Assembly (NCBI GenBank): GCA_904419315.1
Contig: CAJFQY010000008.1
Span: 1 to 64,000, forward strand
Direction: 5' to 3'
From: Zongyangia gallinarum
GTDB taxonomy: Bacteria; Bacillota; Clostridia; Oscillospirales; Ruminococcaceae
Length of the DNA stretch: 64,000 bases
This document shows positions 16,930-25,547 of this stretch, piece after piece (the first letter of the stretch is position 1; each line of letters starts with the position of its first letter). The notes beneath the pieces were generated by a model, which searched no databases, was not told the origin of the DNA, and worked only from the letters and a program-made list of their open reading frames with translations. Position numbers and translations under genes: made by a program.

Positions 16930-17405
16930 TATTCTTCGTCCACTGTGATCTTGGCAATTCTTTGGGGCTCCACCGGCTTATCCCGGAAGTCCACATCTAC
17001 GCAAGCGATCTCATCCACTACATCCATGCCCTCGACTACTTTGCCAAAAGCGGCGTACTGGCCGTCCAGATGGGGGGCATCCTCATGCATGATAAAGAAC
17101 TGGGAACCCGCCGAGTTGGGATCCTGCGCCCGGGCCATAGAAATAACGCCTCGGGTATGCTTGATGGGGTTGTCCACCCCGTTGGCGGCAAACTCTCCTT
17201 TGATATGATAGCCGGGGCCGCCCATGCCGGTTCCCTGGGGGCAGCCTCCCTGGATCATAAAGCCCTGGATGACACGGTGGAAAATCAATCCGTCATAAAA
17301 GCCCTCTTTGGCGAGCTTGACAAAGTTTTCCACCGTAATTGGTGCTTTGTCGGGATAAAGTTCCAGCTTGATTTCCTTGCCGTTTTCCATTTGAATTGTG
17401 ACCAT
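16929..17405 (-). CDS. Peptidyl-prolyl cis-trans isomerase, cyclophilin type
   Basis: 158 residues, cytoplasmic (no signal peptide). Cyclophilin motifs: FHRVIQGFMIQGGCPQGTG and SAGSQFFIMHEDAPHLDGQYAAFGKV with the expected catalytic Arg, Phe and Gln. It catalyses proline isomerisation in folding proteins. Last gene of a probable operon with the proX-like and thioredoxin-fold genes. A GGAGAG ribosome binding site lies before the ATG. Confidence 0.93.
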   Translation of the reverse strand: MVTIQMENGKEIKLELYPDKAPITVENFVKLAKEGFYDGLIFHRVIQGFMIQGGCPQGTGMGGPGYHIKGEFAANGVDNPIKHTRGVISMARAQDPNSAGSQFFIMHEDAPHLDGQYAAFGKVVEGMDVVDEIACVDVDFRDKPVEPQRIAKITVDEE

Positions 17406-17480
17406 CTGTTTCTCTCCTCTTGTTTGTTGTCATTTGATATTATTTTTCCACAGATAACCTGTTTTTGTTGCCGTAACCCA

Positions 17481-17741
17481 TTATTTGAGAGCCTGGCGAT
17501 AAACCTCCTCCACCTTTTCCAGGGTAGGCACGCCCTCATGGATTTTGACGTCGTCAACAAAATAGGTAGGAACATACCAGTAATTGTAGCCTTTGATCTT
17601 TTCCGGTTCCTTAGATTCCTCGATGACCTCGATGTCCACGGCACGGTATTCCTCGTGCTCCCTGCAAAGCCTTTCCATCATAGAAAAGGCCTGATGGCAA
17701 TAGGGACAGTCATCTAGAATCATCATCTTCACCTTTTTCAC
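17481..17741 (-). CDS. Thioredoxin-fold/glutaredoxin-like protein with CPYC
   Basis: 86 residues. LDDCPYCHQAF gives a glutaredoxin-type CPYC active site at about residues 12-15, and VPTYFVDDVKIHEG carries the cis-proline. Probably a thiol-disulfide exchange protein. It begins 18 bases after the proX-like gene and is likely co-transcribed with it. AAAGGAGG precedes the start. Confidence 0.85.
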   Translation of the reverse strand: MKKVKMMILDDCPYCHQAFSMMERLCREHEEYRAVDIEVIEESKEPEKIKGYNYWYVPTYFVDDVKIHEGVPTLEKVEEVYRQALK

Positions 17742-17759
17742 GGCAATCCTCCTTTGGCG

Positions 17760-18281
17760 TCAGCCCTCTGTCTGCCCAGTGATTTCTAGAACCTGGGGGA
17801 TGTGGCCGGTGTGCCGGAGGAAAATCTCCCGGAAATCCTTGGTATCCATAGCCACGCTCTGGGTATTGACGCAGGGGTGGACACAGATCCTGTCATGGCT
17901 GAGCACATCCTGGTCGATGAGCAGCTGGATCCCATGGTCCTTGTCATGGATCAGCCCCATGGGACTAATCGCGCCAGGGCGCAGCCCCAAAAGCTCGTAG
18001 AGCTTTTCCTCATTGCCAAAGCTCAGCCGGGATCGCCCAATCTTCTTGGAAACCTCCGCTGTGCGAAACCGCTTCTCCCCTTCAATGAGCAGTAGGAAAT
18101 ATTCCGTGCCTTGACGGGTCTGCAAAAACAGGTTCTTGCAGACAGGGGCCCCCAAAGCCTTTTCAATGGCTTTGCAGTCCTCCATGGTCTGCACCGGAGG
18201 ATGCTCCATCCGCTCGTAGGAAATTCCTAGGCTGTCCAATACCTCATATACACTCTGTGCATTGCACTTTTCTAACTGCAT
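17760..18281 (-). CDS. Prolyl-tRNA editing protein ProX/YbaK family
   Basis: 173 residues from ATG 18281 (GAAAGGA upstream). The YbaK/ProX editing domain hydrolyses mischarged Ala-tRNA(Pro) or related species in trans. Typical features: EHPPVQTMEDC near the N-terminus, CKNLFLQ, a lysine/arginine-rich KRFRTAEVSKKIG, and GLRPGAISPMGL. On the minus strand upstream, TTGACA and TATTTT with an 18-bp spacer (about 18355-18385) form its promoter. Confidence 0.88.
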   Translation of the reverse strand: MQLEKCNAQSVYEVLDSLGISYERMEHPPVQTMEDCKAIEKALGAPVCKNLFLQTRQGTEYFLLLIEGEKRFRTAEVSKKIGRSRLSFGNEEKLYELLGLRPGAISPMGLIHDKDHGIQLLIDQDVLSHDRICVHPCVNTQSVAMDTKDFREIFLRHTGHIPQVLEITGQTEG

Positions 18282-18578
18282 ACTGCGTCCTTTCTCCAGA
18301 TCTTCTCCACTAGGGCGGAGCCCTACCATCGGATTTCATTTTGTTCCTCTATAAAAATACCCAATTTCCCCGCTTTTTGTCAAGAGTCTTCGGATCTTCT
18401 TCCCACCTGTCGGGGAGCCATCAGCGCTACGGATCAGCTTTTCTTTGTCTTGCCCCCAAAACAAGGGAGTAACACCATCATACCGGTGTTTTTCTCCCTC
18501 CCTGGATTTCTCTTGCCAACCGTGCTATAATGAAGGCAAACAAAAACCAGCGTTTATTTGCGGGAAAGGGTGTGTATC

Positions 18579-18998
18579 ATGGTCTATCGTGTATTCGGCG
18601 ACACCATTGCGGTGCGTCTGGAAAAGGGCGAGGAGGTTTGCGCCGCCCTCAAGGAGGTCTGCGCCAAAGAAAAGGTCCAGGCCGGTTCTATCGTCGGCCT
18701 TGGTGCTGCCAACCACGCCGTTGTCGGCGTATTTGACACCAAGGAAAAGAAATTCTATCCCAACGAGCTTTCCGGTGTGCTGGAAATCACCTCGATCGTG
18801 GGCAATGTTTCTGAAATGAATGGGGAGGTCTATCTCCATATCCACGCCACCTTTGGCGACCAAGCAGGCCATGTCTTCGGCGGCCATCTCAACGAGGCGA
18901 CCATCAGCGCCACCGGGGAAATCTTTATCCATACGGTAAACGGTCACATTGGCCGCTTCCATTCCGATGAAATCGGATTAAATCTCCTCGATTTATAG
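18579..18998 (+). CDS. PPC/DUF296-domain protein
   Basis: 139 residues from ATG 18579, preceded by GAAAGGG. The whole protein is one PPC (DUF296) domain, with the metal-binding-like pattern LHIHATFGD and GHVFGGHLNEA. In plants this domain accompanies AT-hooks; stand-alone bacterial versions are of unclear function. An extended -10 (TGCTATAAT) lies near 18524-18532. Single gene ended by a strong hairpin. Confidence 0.85.
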   Translation: MVYRVFGDTIAVRLEKGEEVCAALKEVCAKEKVQAGSIVGLGAANHAVVGVFDTKEKKFYPNELSGVLEITSIVGNVSEMNGEVYLHIHATFGDQAGHVFGGHLNEATISATGEIFIHTVNGHIGRFHSDEIGLNLLDL

Positions 18999-19011
18999 GC
19001 GATCATGATCT

Positions 19012-19046
19012 AAAAAGGCAGCCGCAGATTCGGCTGCCTTTTTTAT
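19012..19046. terminator. Bidirectional terminator
   Basis: AAAAAGGCAGCCG and CGGCTGCCTTTTTT pair around a 6-nt loop (19025-19030), serving the PPC gene (plus) and the YibE/F gene (minus). Confidence 0.9.
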
Positions 19047-20422
19047 TTTTCTTTCTCCTTGTTCCCCATGATCTCCTGAAAGCGGGACCAATCCCCTTGT
19101 GGGGATTCCGAGGGCTTTTCCTCCGTCGTTGCCTCCTCTAGGGACGGCGCGGCGGGCTCCAGGGCTATAGGCTCTTGCTCCATAGAAGATGTGTTCTGCC
19201 GTAAAACCTCCTCCGCCCCAGCAGGATGGCTGGATCGCCGGTGGCGGCGCTTTCTCCAGTGGACCCCTTCCGTGTGGAGGAGGGCCGTGACAATGGCCGT
19301 AATGGGAATGGTGAAGAGGATACCAATGCTGCCCGCCATGGCTTTGAGTATCTCTACAGAAATTAGCTCTCCATTGAGGATGAGGGATAAATCCTTACCG
19401 GAGACTGTAATCAGCATGATGGTGGAAAGGCTTCCTCCCGCATAGGCCAAAATCAGCGTATTGGCCATGGTGCCCATAACATCCCGGCCCACCTTCATAC
19501 CGGATTTGATAATCTGGCGAAAGCCCAGCTCCGGCACCTTAGAGATCAGCTCTTCCAGGGCCGAGGCGATGTCCATAGAAACGTCCATAACAGCTCCCAG
19601 GGCGCCGATGATGATCTCGGCAAAAATCAGCCCCCGGAAGTCGAAGCTAGCGTTTTCGGTGATGGTGGTTAACAGCAGGCTTTGCTCCTCCACCATGCCC
19701 GTCAGCTTCAAGATATACTCCATGCTGTAGGAGACCACTCCCGCCACCAGGACGCCGCCGATACAGCCCAACGCGCTGGCCGCCGTTTTAAAGGTAAAGC
19801 CATTGCAGATGAGCAGCGTCATAAAGATGATATAAATACACACAAGAATCGAAACCGGCATAGGATTGTATCCATTGAGGATGGCCGGCACAAAGACGAT
19901 AAACACCGCCAGGCAGGTAAATGCCAGCGAAATGATGGTGTTCACTCCCTTCTTCCTGCCAAAAATCAGCAGTAAGAGGAGGAATCCTCCCACCAATAGA
20001 TACAGGGGCGTTGTCCTCACATAATCCCCCGCTGTCCCCGTCAGGCTGCCATCCTCTCCCCGGTTGACGGTGACATAGATCTCGTCCCCCTCCTGAACCG
20101 GTATGGAAGACGGAATCATATTCTCGTCGATGGACTGGCGGATGGTGGCAATTTCCCCCTGGAATTCCCCGTCCAGTATCTCGGCCTTAAAATAACAGAT
20201 CCACTGATATACCGCCTGTCCCCCCAGGTCGGTTTCCACCAGATCTTCTGCCATGATCTCGGTGATTCTCGCCTTATTCTGGGTATTCGGGGCAGGCAAG
20301 GTGCCGGCGCCGTTATCTCCGCCCGAAACCGCCCATTGATATCCCAGATAGAGAATTACCGCTGATATGGCAATGACCAGCCAATAGAGGATGATCCTTT
20401 TTAGCTTGGTTGTAGATTTCAA
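19043..20422 (-). CDS. YibE/F family membrane protein
   Basis: 459 residues. One N-terminal TM segment is followed by an extracytoplasmic region of about 110 residues, then the YibE/F membrane domain with about seven TM helices (about 150-390). The C-terminal 60 residues are hydrophilic, rich in Arg, then Pro and Glu. Family members are linked to lactococcal and clostridial stress responses, but transport function is unproven. Monocistronic, between two strong terminators. Confidence 0.85.
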   Translation of the reverse strand: MKSTTKLKRIILYWLVIAISAVILYLGYQWAVSGGDNGAGTLPAPNTQNKARITEIMAEDLVETDLGGQAVYQWICYFKAEILDGEFQGEIATIRQSIDENMIPSSIPVQEGDEIYVTVNRGEDGSLTGTAGDYVRTTPLYLLVGGFLLLLLIFGRKKGVNTIISLAFTCLAVFIVFVPAILNGYNPMPVSILVCIYIIFMTLLICNGFTFKTAASALGCIGGVLVAGVVSYSMEYILKLTGMVEEQSLLLTTITENASFDFRGLIFAEIIIGALGAVMDVSMDIASALEELISKVPELGFRQIIKSGMKVGRDVMGTMANTLILAYAGGSLSTIMLITVSGKDLSLILNGELISVEILKAMAGSIGILFTIPITAIVTALLHTEGVHWRKRRHRRSSHPAGAEEVLRQNTSSMEQEPIALEPAAPSLEEATTEEKPSESPQGDWSRFQEIMGNKEKEK

Positions 20423-20542
20423 TGGAGAGTCTCATCCTTTCTCTTCCGCATTGCTGCCGGATTTTGTCCAAATACAGCGTCTATTATAATACAAATCTCC
20501 TCCCCTGGAAAGAAAAGTGGAAAAATATTCATATTCAGAAAA

Positions 20543-20580
20543 GGACAAAGCGGACAGCAAAACCGCTGTCCGCTTTGTCC
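20543..20580 (-). terminator. Terminator of the perR-rbr operon
   Basis: A perfect 16-bp stem (20543-20558 with 20565-20580) with a 6-nt loop is followed on the minus strand by a TTTTC run. It lies 34 bases past the rubrerythrin stop. Confidence 0.87.
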
Positions 20581-20613
20581 TTATGAAAAAGGTATATAAA
20601 TAGGAATTGTCGA

Positions 20614-21150
20614 TTAATAGTTTTTGTTGACCAGCTCAAAATAAGCCTGGGGATGGTTGCAGACCGGACATACGCCAGGGGCCTCGGTGCCTTCATGGAT
20701 ATGGCCGCAGTTACCGCACTTCCAATAGACCTTGCCGTCTTTCTTAAAGACTTTGTTCTCCTCGACGTTTTTGAGCAGATCCAGATACCGCTCCTCGTGA
20801 TGCTTCTCGATCTTGCCAACAGACTCAAAAAGGAACGCGATCTGATCGAATCCCTCTTCTTTGGCCTCTTTGGCAAAGGTGGCGTACATATCGGTCCACT
20901 CATAGTTCTCGCCAGCTGCGGCAGCTTTTAGGTTTTCTGCGGTGGAACCGATGCCATCCAGGAGCTTAAACCAGATTTTTGCATGCTCTTTTTCGTTGTT
21001 GGCGGTCTCTTCAAACAGGTTCGCGATCTGTACAAAGCCGTCTTTTCTTGCTTTGCTTGCAAAATAGGTGTATTTGTTTCTTGCCTGGGATTCCCCTGCA
21101 AAAGCAGTCATCAGGTTGGCTTCGGTTTTTGATCCTTTTAAGTTCATCAT
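20614..21150 (-). CDS. rbr: Rubrerythrin
   Basis: 178 residues. The N-terminal ferritin-like diiron domain (about 1-135) has the expected Glu and His ligands (FAGESQARNKY, EETANNEKEHA, ESVGKIEKHHEERY). The C-terminal rubredoxin domain binds Fe(SCys)4 (WKCGNCGHIH, GVCPVCNHPQAYFE). It reduces hydrogen peroxide with electrons from NAD(P)H via rubredoxin in anaerobes. It starts 22 bases after perR and shares its promoter, so it should be induced by peroxide. Confidence 0.96.
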   Translation of the reverse strand: MMNLKGSKTEANLMTAFAGESQARNKYTYFASKARKDGFVQIANLFEETANNEKEHAKIWFKLLDGIGSTAENLKAAAAGENYEWTDMYATFAKEAKEEGFDQIAFLFESVGKIEKHHEERYLDLLKNVEENKVFKKDGKVYWKCGNCGHIHEGTEAPGVCPVCNHPQAYFELVNKNY

Positions 21151-21172
21151 CGTTCCTTCTTTCTGTCAAAAT

Positions 21173-21583
21173 TTATCTAACGGCACTATTGCCGTCTTGA
21201 TCTGGTGTTTTCTGGGCGCAGCCTTTACAGATGCCGCTGAAGAGGATGCTGTGGGAATCCACCTGATGGCCGGTTTCCCGTTCGACCTCCCGATCGATTT
21301 CCTGTGGAAAATCTATACTGACATCAAAGACCCTGCCGCAGTGCTTACAATAAAAGTGATAATGGGGAGTGATGTTGCCGTCAAAACGGTCAGGCATCCC
21401 TGGCACATGAAGCTTATTAATGGTACCGATCTCACTGAGCAGGTTTAAATTGCGGTATACTGTCCCTAGGCTCAGGTTCGGATGATCTTTTTTAAGCCTT
21501 TGATAGATAAAGTCCGCTGTGGGATGGACGTCGTCCTCTCTGACAGCTTCGAGTATCAACTCCCTCTGACGGGAATATTTCAT
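21173..21583 (-). CDS. perR: Fur-family peroxide repressor PerR
   Basis: 136 residues. The winged helix (SRQRELILEAV...SLGTVYRNLNLL) is followed by a dimerisation domain with metal ligands HYHFYCKHCGRVFDV and a second CxxC (GICKGC) forming the structural zinc site. Closest to PerR because of its short length, the RFDG context and the downstream rubrerythrin. PerR is inactivated when its Fe2+ catalyses oxidation of a ligand His by H2O2. It is probably autoregulated through the palindromes at 21605-21640. Confidence 0.92.
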   Translation of the reverse strand: MKYSRQRELILEAVREDDVHPTADFIYQRLKKDHPNLSLGTVYRNLNLLSEIGTINKLHVPGMPDRFDGNITPHYHFYCKHCGRVFDVSIDFPQEIDREVERETGHQVDSHSILFSGICKGCAQKTPDQDGNSAVR

Positions 21584-21604
21584 GTCAGGCTCCTCTCTTA
21601 ATAG

Positions 21605-21656
21605 TAATAATTATTAGTTCTGTTATTATATTAACAGAACTTCTCCTCCCTGTCAA
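21605..21656 (-). promoter_or_regulatory. perR-rbr promoter with PerR-type operators
   Basis: On the minus strand TTGACA (21651-21656) and TAATAT (21628-21633) are 17 bp apart. TAATAATTATTA (21605-21616) is a perfect 12-bp palindrome matching the core TAATNATTA of the Per box. GTTCTGTTA-N6-TAACAGAAC (21617-21640) is a second perfect dyad across the -10. Both positions fit repression by PerR. Confidence 0.75.
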
Positions 21657-21765
21657 GGATATTTTGAAAGTTTTCTAGGGAACAGCCTCATAATGATTCC
21701 ACGGGAACACGGATACCCAAAGCCCAGGAAATATAGTAAAATAAAAAGGACAAAGGGGGATCTCC

Positions 21766-22338
21766 ATGAGAAAAGTTATACTCTATCTTGCCATGAGCCT
21801 GGACGGTTTTATCGCCGATTCCCTGGGCGGAGTACAGTGGTTGGAAGCTCAAGCTCCCGACGCCGGGGAGGCCGAAAGTTACTCTCAGTTAATGCAGAAT
21901 ATTGATACTGTGCTCATGGGATGGAACACCTACCATCAAGTTATCACCGAGCTCTCTCCCGGACAGTGGCCCTATCAGGGAATGACCAGCTATGTCTTTA
22001 CCCATCAAAAGATGCCCTCCACATCAGAAGTTAGGTTTGTTGCCCAGGATCCAGCCATACTGGTAGAACAGCTGCGGCGGGAGGAAGGAAAGGATATCTG
22101 GATCTGCGGCGGCGCCAATCTTGCCCAGCAGCTCATCTGGGAGGACGCCATTGATATTTTCCATCTCACCGTGATCCCCACCATTCTGGGCAGCGGCGTC
22201 CGCCTCTTTGGGGCGCTGGAAGAAAAGCGCGCATGCAAGCTCATCAGCACACAAGAGTGTCAGGGCATGGTGGAACTGATTTATGAGCGTCCTGGGAGGT
22301 TGGGTCAATGGAAAAGAGAGGAAGAGAACATGCAATGA
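21766..22338 (+). CDS. Dihydrofolate reductase/RibD-C family protein
   Basis: 190 residues of DHFR-like fold (MSLDGFIADSLGGVQW at the N-terminus, VLMGWNTYHQV, WICGGANLAQQLI, TVIPTILGSGVRLF). This is the YyaP/YwjB-like branch rather than FolA; the reaction is unknown but probably NAD(P)H-dependent reduction. AAAGGGGGATCTCC precedes the ATG. The stop overlaps the cca start (ATGA), so the genes are coupled. Confidence 0.85.
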   Translation: MRKVILYLAMSLDGFIADSLGGVQWLEAQAPDAGEAESYSQLMQNIDTVLMGWNTYHQVITELSPGQWPYQGMTSYVFTHQKMPSTSEVRFVAQDPAILVEQLRREEGKDIWICGGANLAQQLIWEDAIDIFHLTVIPTILGSGVRLFGALEEKRACKLISTQECQGMVELIYERPGRLGQWKREEENMQ

Positions 22339-23678
22339 AGATTCATCTGCCTTCTGCTGTGGAAAGCGCCCTTTCCCTGCTCACCGCCCAGGGCTTTGCC
22401 GCCTACGCTGTAGGAGGATGCGTTCGGGATTCCCTGCTGGGAAAGGAGCCCCATGACTGGGACATCACCACTGCCGCCCGGCCAGAGGACATGCTGGCTA
22501 TATTTGAAGGCTTTTCCCTGGTGCCTACCGGCCTCAAACACGGCACCATAACTGTACACATAGACGGGATGCCCATTGAAATCACCACCTTCCGGGTGGA
22601 TGGCGGCTATTCTGACCACCGGCATCCTGACGCTGTCCGGTTTTCTCCTCATTTGGCGGACGACCTCTCCCGCCGGGATTTCACCGTCAATGCCATGGCC
22701 TATCATCCTCAGGTAGGGCTGGTGGACTTTTTCGGAGGCCGGGAGGATCTCCAGCTGGGGCTCATCCGCTGTGTAGGCGATCCTCGGCGTCGCTTTTCTG
22801 AGGATGCCTTGCGCATTCTCAGAGCCCTGCGTTTTTCTTCAGCGCTGGGATTTTCTATTGAGGACGCCACCGCTGTCGCCCTCCATGAGTTGAGAGGACT
22901 GCTGAAGGCCATCTCCGCCGAGCGGGTCCGGGAAGAGCTGCTCCGGCTCATCACCGGGGAAAACTGTCTGTCCGTCCTCCTTACCTCCCCCGACATACTG
23001 GGAGTTTGGGTCCCGGAACTTTTGCCCTGTGTCGGCCTTGACCAGCACAATCCCCACCATGATTTTGACCTATATACCCATATGGCCCGGGCTGTCTCCT
23101 TCATCCGGCCCATCCAATCCCCGCGGATGGCCATGCTGCTCCATGATATCGGCAAGCCCCGCTGTTTCACCCGGTCAGCGGATGGGGTGGGACACGCCTT
23201 TGGACATGAGGAGATCTCCGCCCAGATGGCCGACACCATCCTGCGCAATCTCCGCTTTTCCACCGCCCAGCGGGAACAGATTGTCTCCCTCATCCGCCAT
23301 CACGGCCTGGATATCCCAGCGGAGACCAAAACGGTCCGGCGCTGGCTTTCCCGGCTGGGGAAGGAAGGCTTTTTCGATATTCTGGACATCCGCCGGGCGG
23401 ATATCCGGGCCCAGCGCCGGAACCCCGATCCGGATCGTCTTGCTCACATCGATGCTCTGGAAGATTGCGCCAGAAAGCAGCTGCAAGAAAAGCCCTGCCT
23501 CTCCCTTCGTGACCTCGCCGTAGGCGGACGGGAGCTGATGGCTTTAGGCCTTCCAGCTGGGCCTCAGCTGGGCGGCATTTTAAAGGAGCTGCTCTCCGCC
23601 GTCATCGACGGGGAACTGCCCAACCAGAAAGAAGCCCTGCTGCTGCGGGCTCACGCCCTTTGGAAACAGGGCTCCTAA
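22335..23678 (+). CDS. cca: CCA tRNA nucleotidyltransferase
   Basis: 447 residues from ATG 22335. The class II poly(A) polymerase/CCA head shows GGCVRDSLLGKEPHDWDITT (carboxylates for Mg2+), RRDFTVNAMA and RFSEDALRILRALRFS. An HD domain follows (LLHDIGKPRCF, EEISAQMAD). It adds or repairs the 3' CCA of tRNAs. The HD domain suggests extra phosphohydrolase activity as in other bacterial HD-CCA enzymes (inference). Confidence 0.94.
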   Translation: MKIHLPSAVESALSLLTAQGFAAYAVGGCVRDSLLGKEPHDWDITTAARPEDMLAIFEGFSLVPTGLKHGTITVHIDGMPIEITTFRVDGGYSDHRHPDAVRFSPHLADDLSRRDFTVNAMAYHPQVGLVDFFGGREDLQLGLIRCVGDPRRRFSEDALRILRALRFSSALGFSIEDATAVALHELRGLLKAISAERVREELLRLITGENCLSVLLTSPDILGVWVPELLPCVGLDQHNPHHDFDLYTHMARAVSFIRPIQSPRMAMLLHDIGKPRCFTRSADGVGHAFGHEEISAQMADTILRNLRFSTAQREQIVSLIRHHGLDIPAETKTVRRWLSRLGKEGFFDILDIRRADIRAQRRNPDPDRLAHIDALEDCARKQLQEKPCLSLRDLAVGGRELMALGLPAGPQLGGILKELLSAVIDGELPNQKEALLLRAHALWKQGS

Positions 23679-23736
23679 GACCTTCTTGTTTTTCCTGGGC
23701 CCCTGTGTTAAAATTCCCTCAAAGGAGATGACCCAA

Positions 23737-24258
23737 ATGGAATTTATCCTTCGTCCCTGGACGATAGAAGATGTCGACAGTGTATACCTTTATGCCAACA
23801 ATGAGAAAATCGCGGCCAACCTGCGGGATGTCTTCCCCTTTCCCTATGCTTATGACGATGCCCGGCAGTTTGTCCTCTCCTGCATCCAGGCCGGCGAGGA
23901 GCGCCAGCTGGCCCGGGCGATCCAGATCGACGGCCAGGCCGTGGGGAGCATCAGCGTCACTCTCGGGGAAGACGTCTACCGCAAAAGCGGGGAGATCGGC
24001 TACTGGCTGGGAGAGCCCTTTTGGGGCCGGGGGATTATGTCCCGGGCCATCCGGCGGATGTGCGAGGAGGCCTTTTCCCGCTATGACATTGCCCGCATCC
24101 ACGCCGAGCCCTATGCCGCCAATCTGGGGAGCCGCCGCGCTCTGGAAAAGGCGGGCTTTACCCTGGAAGGGATCCTCCGTCAAAGTGTATACAAGAGAGG
24201 GCGGCTTCTCGATTCCTGTATCTACTCCCTGCTCCGGGAAGAGATGTCCCCGGAATAA
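23737..24258 (+). CDS. RimJ/RimL-type GNAT acetyltransferase
   Basis: 173 residues from ATG 23737. AAAGGAG at 23721 leaves 9 bases to this ATG, whereas the ATG at 23728 lies directly on the site. GNAT features typical of RimJ/RimL: IGYWLGEPFWGRGIMSRAIR and NLGSRRALEKAGFTLEGILRQ. It may acetylate an N-terminal residue or small amine; the target is unknown. Confidence 0.88.
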   Translation: MEFILRPWTIEDVDSVYLYANNEKIAANLRDVFPFPYAYDDARQFVLSCIQAGEERQLARAIQIDGQAVGSISVTLGEDVYRKSGEIGYWLGEPFWGRGIMSRAIRRMCEEAFSRYDIARIHAEPYAANLGSRRALEKAGFTLEGILRQSVYKRGRLLDSCIYSLLREEMSPE

Positions 24259-24291
24259 AAAAGCGGAAGCCCAAAAGGCTTCCGCTTTTTT
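24257..24291. terminator. Bidirectional terminator
   Basis: A 15-bp perfect stem (24257-24271 with 24277-24291, core GCGGAAGCC) has A6 and T6 flanks. It ends the cca-side genes and the minus-strand NifX operon. Confidence 0.92.
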
Positions 24292-24300
24292 CACTATGTG

Positions 24301-24702
24301 CTAGCAGGTGTGGCCGCACTCATGGCCGTGATGGTGGCCGCCGCAGGTGTGGCCCTCCCCATGGCCGTGGTGGTTGCAGTGAGCCGCCGCCGGATCAATT
24401 TGCAGGGTTCCGGCGAGATAGGCTGCCACCGCAGCGTCCACATCTCCAGAAGCGCCGGCCACACAGGTGATGCCAGCCGCTGCCAGGGCGTTTTGGGCTC
24501 CCGGCCCAATGCCGCCGCAGATGAGAAGCTCTACCCCTGCGTTTTTGAGGACGCCAACCAGGGCACTGTGTCCTTCATCGCCGCCGTCCAGCAGGGTTTT
24601 CTCCTGTACTGCACCGTTTTCCACCGTGTACAGGGTGAAGGTTTTGGTCTTGCCAAAATGCTGGAAGACCTGGCCATTTTCAGTGGTTACCGCGATTTTC
24701 AT
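24301..24702 (-). CDS. NifB/NifX-type iron-molybdenum cluster-binding protein with His-rich tail
   Basis: 133 residues. The N-terminal 100 residues are a NifX/DUF35-like fold (MKIAVTTENGQVFQHFGKTKTF, LLICGGIGPGAQNAL). The last 25 residues are rich in His, Gly and Cys (HHHGHECGHTC), a likely metal-binding or storage tail. Such proteins are paired with Mrp and DUF134 genes in many anaerobes that lack nitrogenase. It overlaps the Mrp-type gene upstream by 4 bases. Confidence 0.9.
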   Translation of the reverse strand: MKIAVTTENGQVFQHFGKTKTFTLYTVENGAVQEKTLLDGGDEGHSALVGVLKNAGVELLICGGIGPGAQNALAAAGITCVAGASGDVDAAVAAYLAGTLQIDPAAAHCNHHGHGEGHTCGGHHHGHECGHTC

Positions 24703-25541
24703 TTCTGCGCATCTCCCTCTATATTTTCGATGACGTCAGCTGCGTGATCCAGCCAATCGCCTTCAAACAGCTCGATGACACCCTGGTCGCAGACCCGGGC
24801 CAAATCCGGGGTCATGGGGATTTTGCCCAGGACCTGAAGATTATATTTCTTGGCTGCTTCTTCCACATGGCTTTCCCCAAAGACCAGGATCTTCTTGCCG
24901 CAGTCAGGACATTCTACATAGCTCATGTTTTCTACCACGCCCAGGATGGGGATGTCCATCAGCTTCGCCATGTTGACAGCCTTGGCCACGATCATGCTGA
25001 CCAGCTCCTGGGGAGAGGTGACCACGATAATGCCATCCAGCGGCAGGGACTGGAACACGGTCAATGGCACATCGCCGGTGCCCGGAGGCATATCCACAAA
25101 CATAAAGTCCACATCCGACCAGATCACATCGGTCCAGAACTGCTTGACTGTGCCGGCGATAATCGGGCCGCGCCAGACAACAGGATCTTCCTCGTTTTCC
25201 AACAGCATGTTGACACTCATAATGTCGATGCCGAATTTGCTCTTGGCCGGCAGAAGGCCGAATTCACTGGCCTGGGCCCGCTCCTTGATGCCGAAGACCT
25301 TGGGGATGGAGGGACCGGTGATGTCGGCATCCAATACAGCGGTGTTGTAGCCCCGGCGCTTTAAGAGAACAGCCAGCATAGCGGTGACAATGCTTTTGCC
25401 TACGCCACCCTTGCCGCTGACAACGCCGATGACCTTTTTGACGCTGCTCATCTCGTTGAGGCTTTCTTTAAAATCGGCGGGATCCTGCCGCTCCGCGCAG
25501 GTCTGGGAACAGCTTCCGCAATCGTGATTACATTCGCTCAT
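24699..25541 (-). CDS. Mrp/NBP35 (ApbC) iron-sulfur carrier ATPase
   Basis: 280 residues. Deviant Walker A GKGGVGKSIVTAML near residue 40, Walker-B-like DADITGPSIP, MPPGTGDVPLTV, and the carboxyl CPDCG pair that binds the bridging [4Fe-4S]. The extra N-terminal cysteines (CNHDCGSCSQTC) are typical of NBP35-like forms. It inserts Fe-S clusters into apo-proteins. Second gene of the DUF134 operon, beginning 6 bases after the regulator. Confidence 0.93.
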   Translation of the reverse strand: MSECNHDCGSCSQTCAERQDPADFKESLNEMSSVKKVIGVVSGKGGVGKSIVTAMLAVLLKRRGYNTAVLDADITGPSIPKVFGIKERAQASEFGLLPAKSKFGIDIMSVNMLLENEEDPVVWRGPIIAGTVKQFWTDVIWSDVDFMFVDMPPGTGDVPLTVFQSLPLDGIIVVTSPQELVSMIVAKAVNMAKLMDIPILGVVENMSYVECPDCGKKILVFGESHVEEAAKKYNLQVLGKIPMTPDLARVCDQGVIELFEGDWLDHAADVIENIEGDAQK

Positions 25542-25547
25542 GGGATT

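Noticed and set aside
16914..17717. Long plus-strand frame across the cyclophilin and thioredoxin-fold genes
   Set aside because: The minus-strand genes have family motifs and ribosome sites; the plus frame runs through a terminator and resembles no family.
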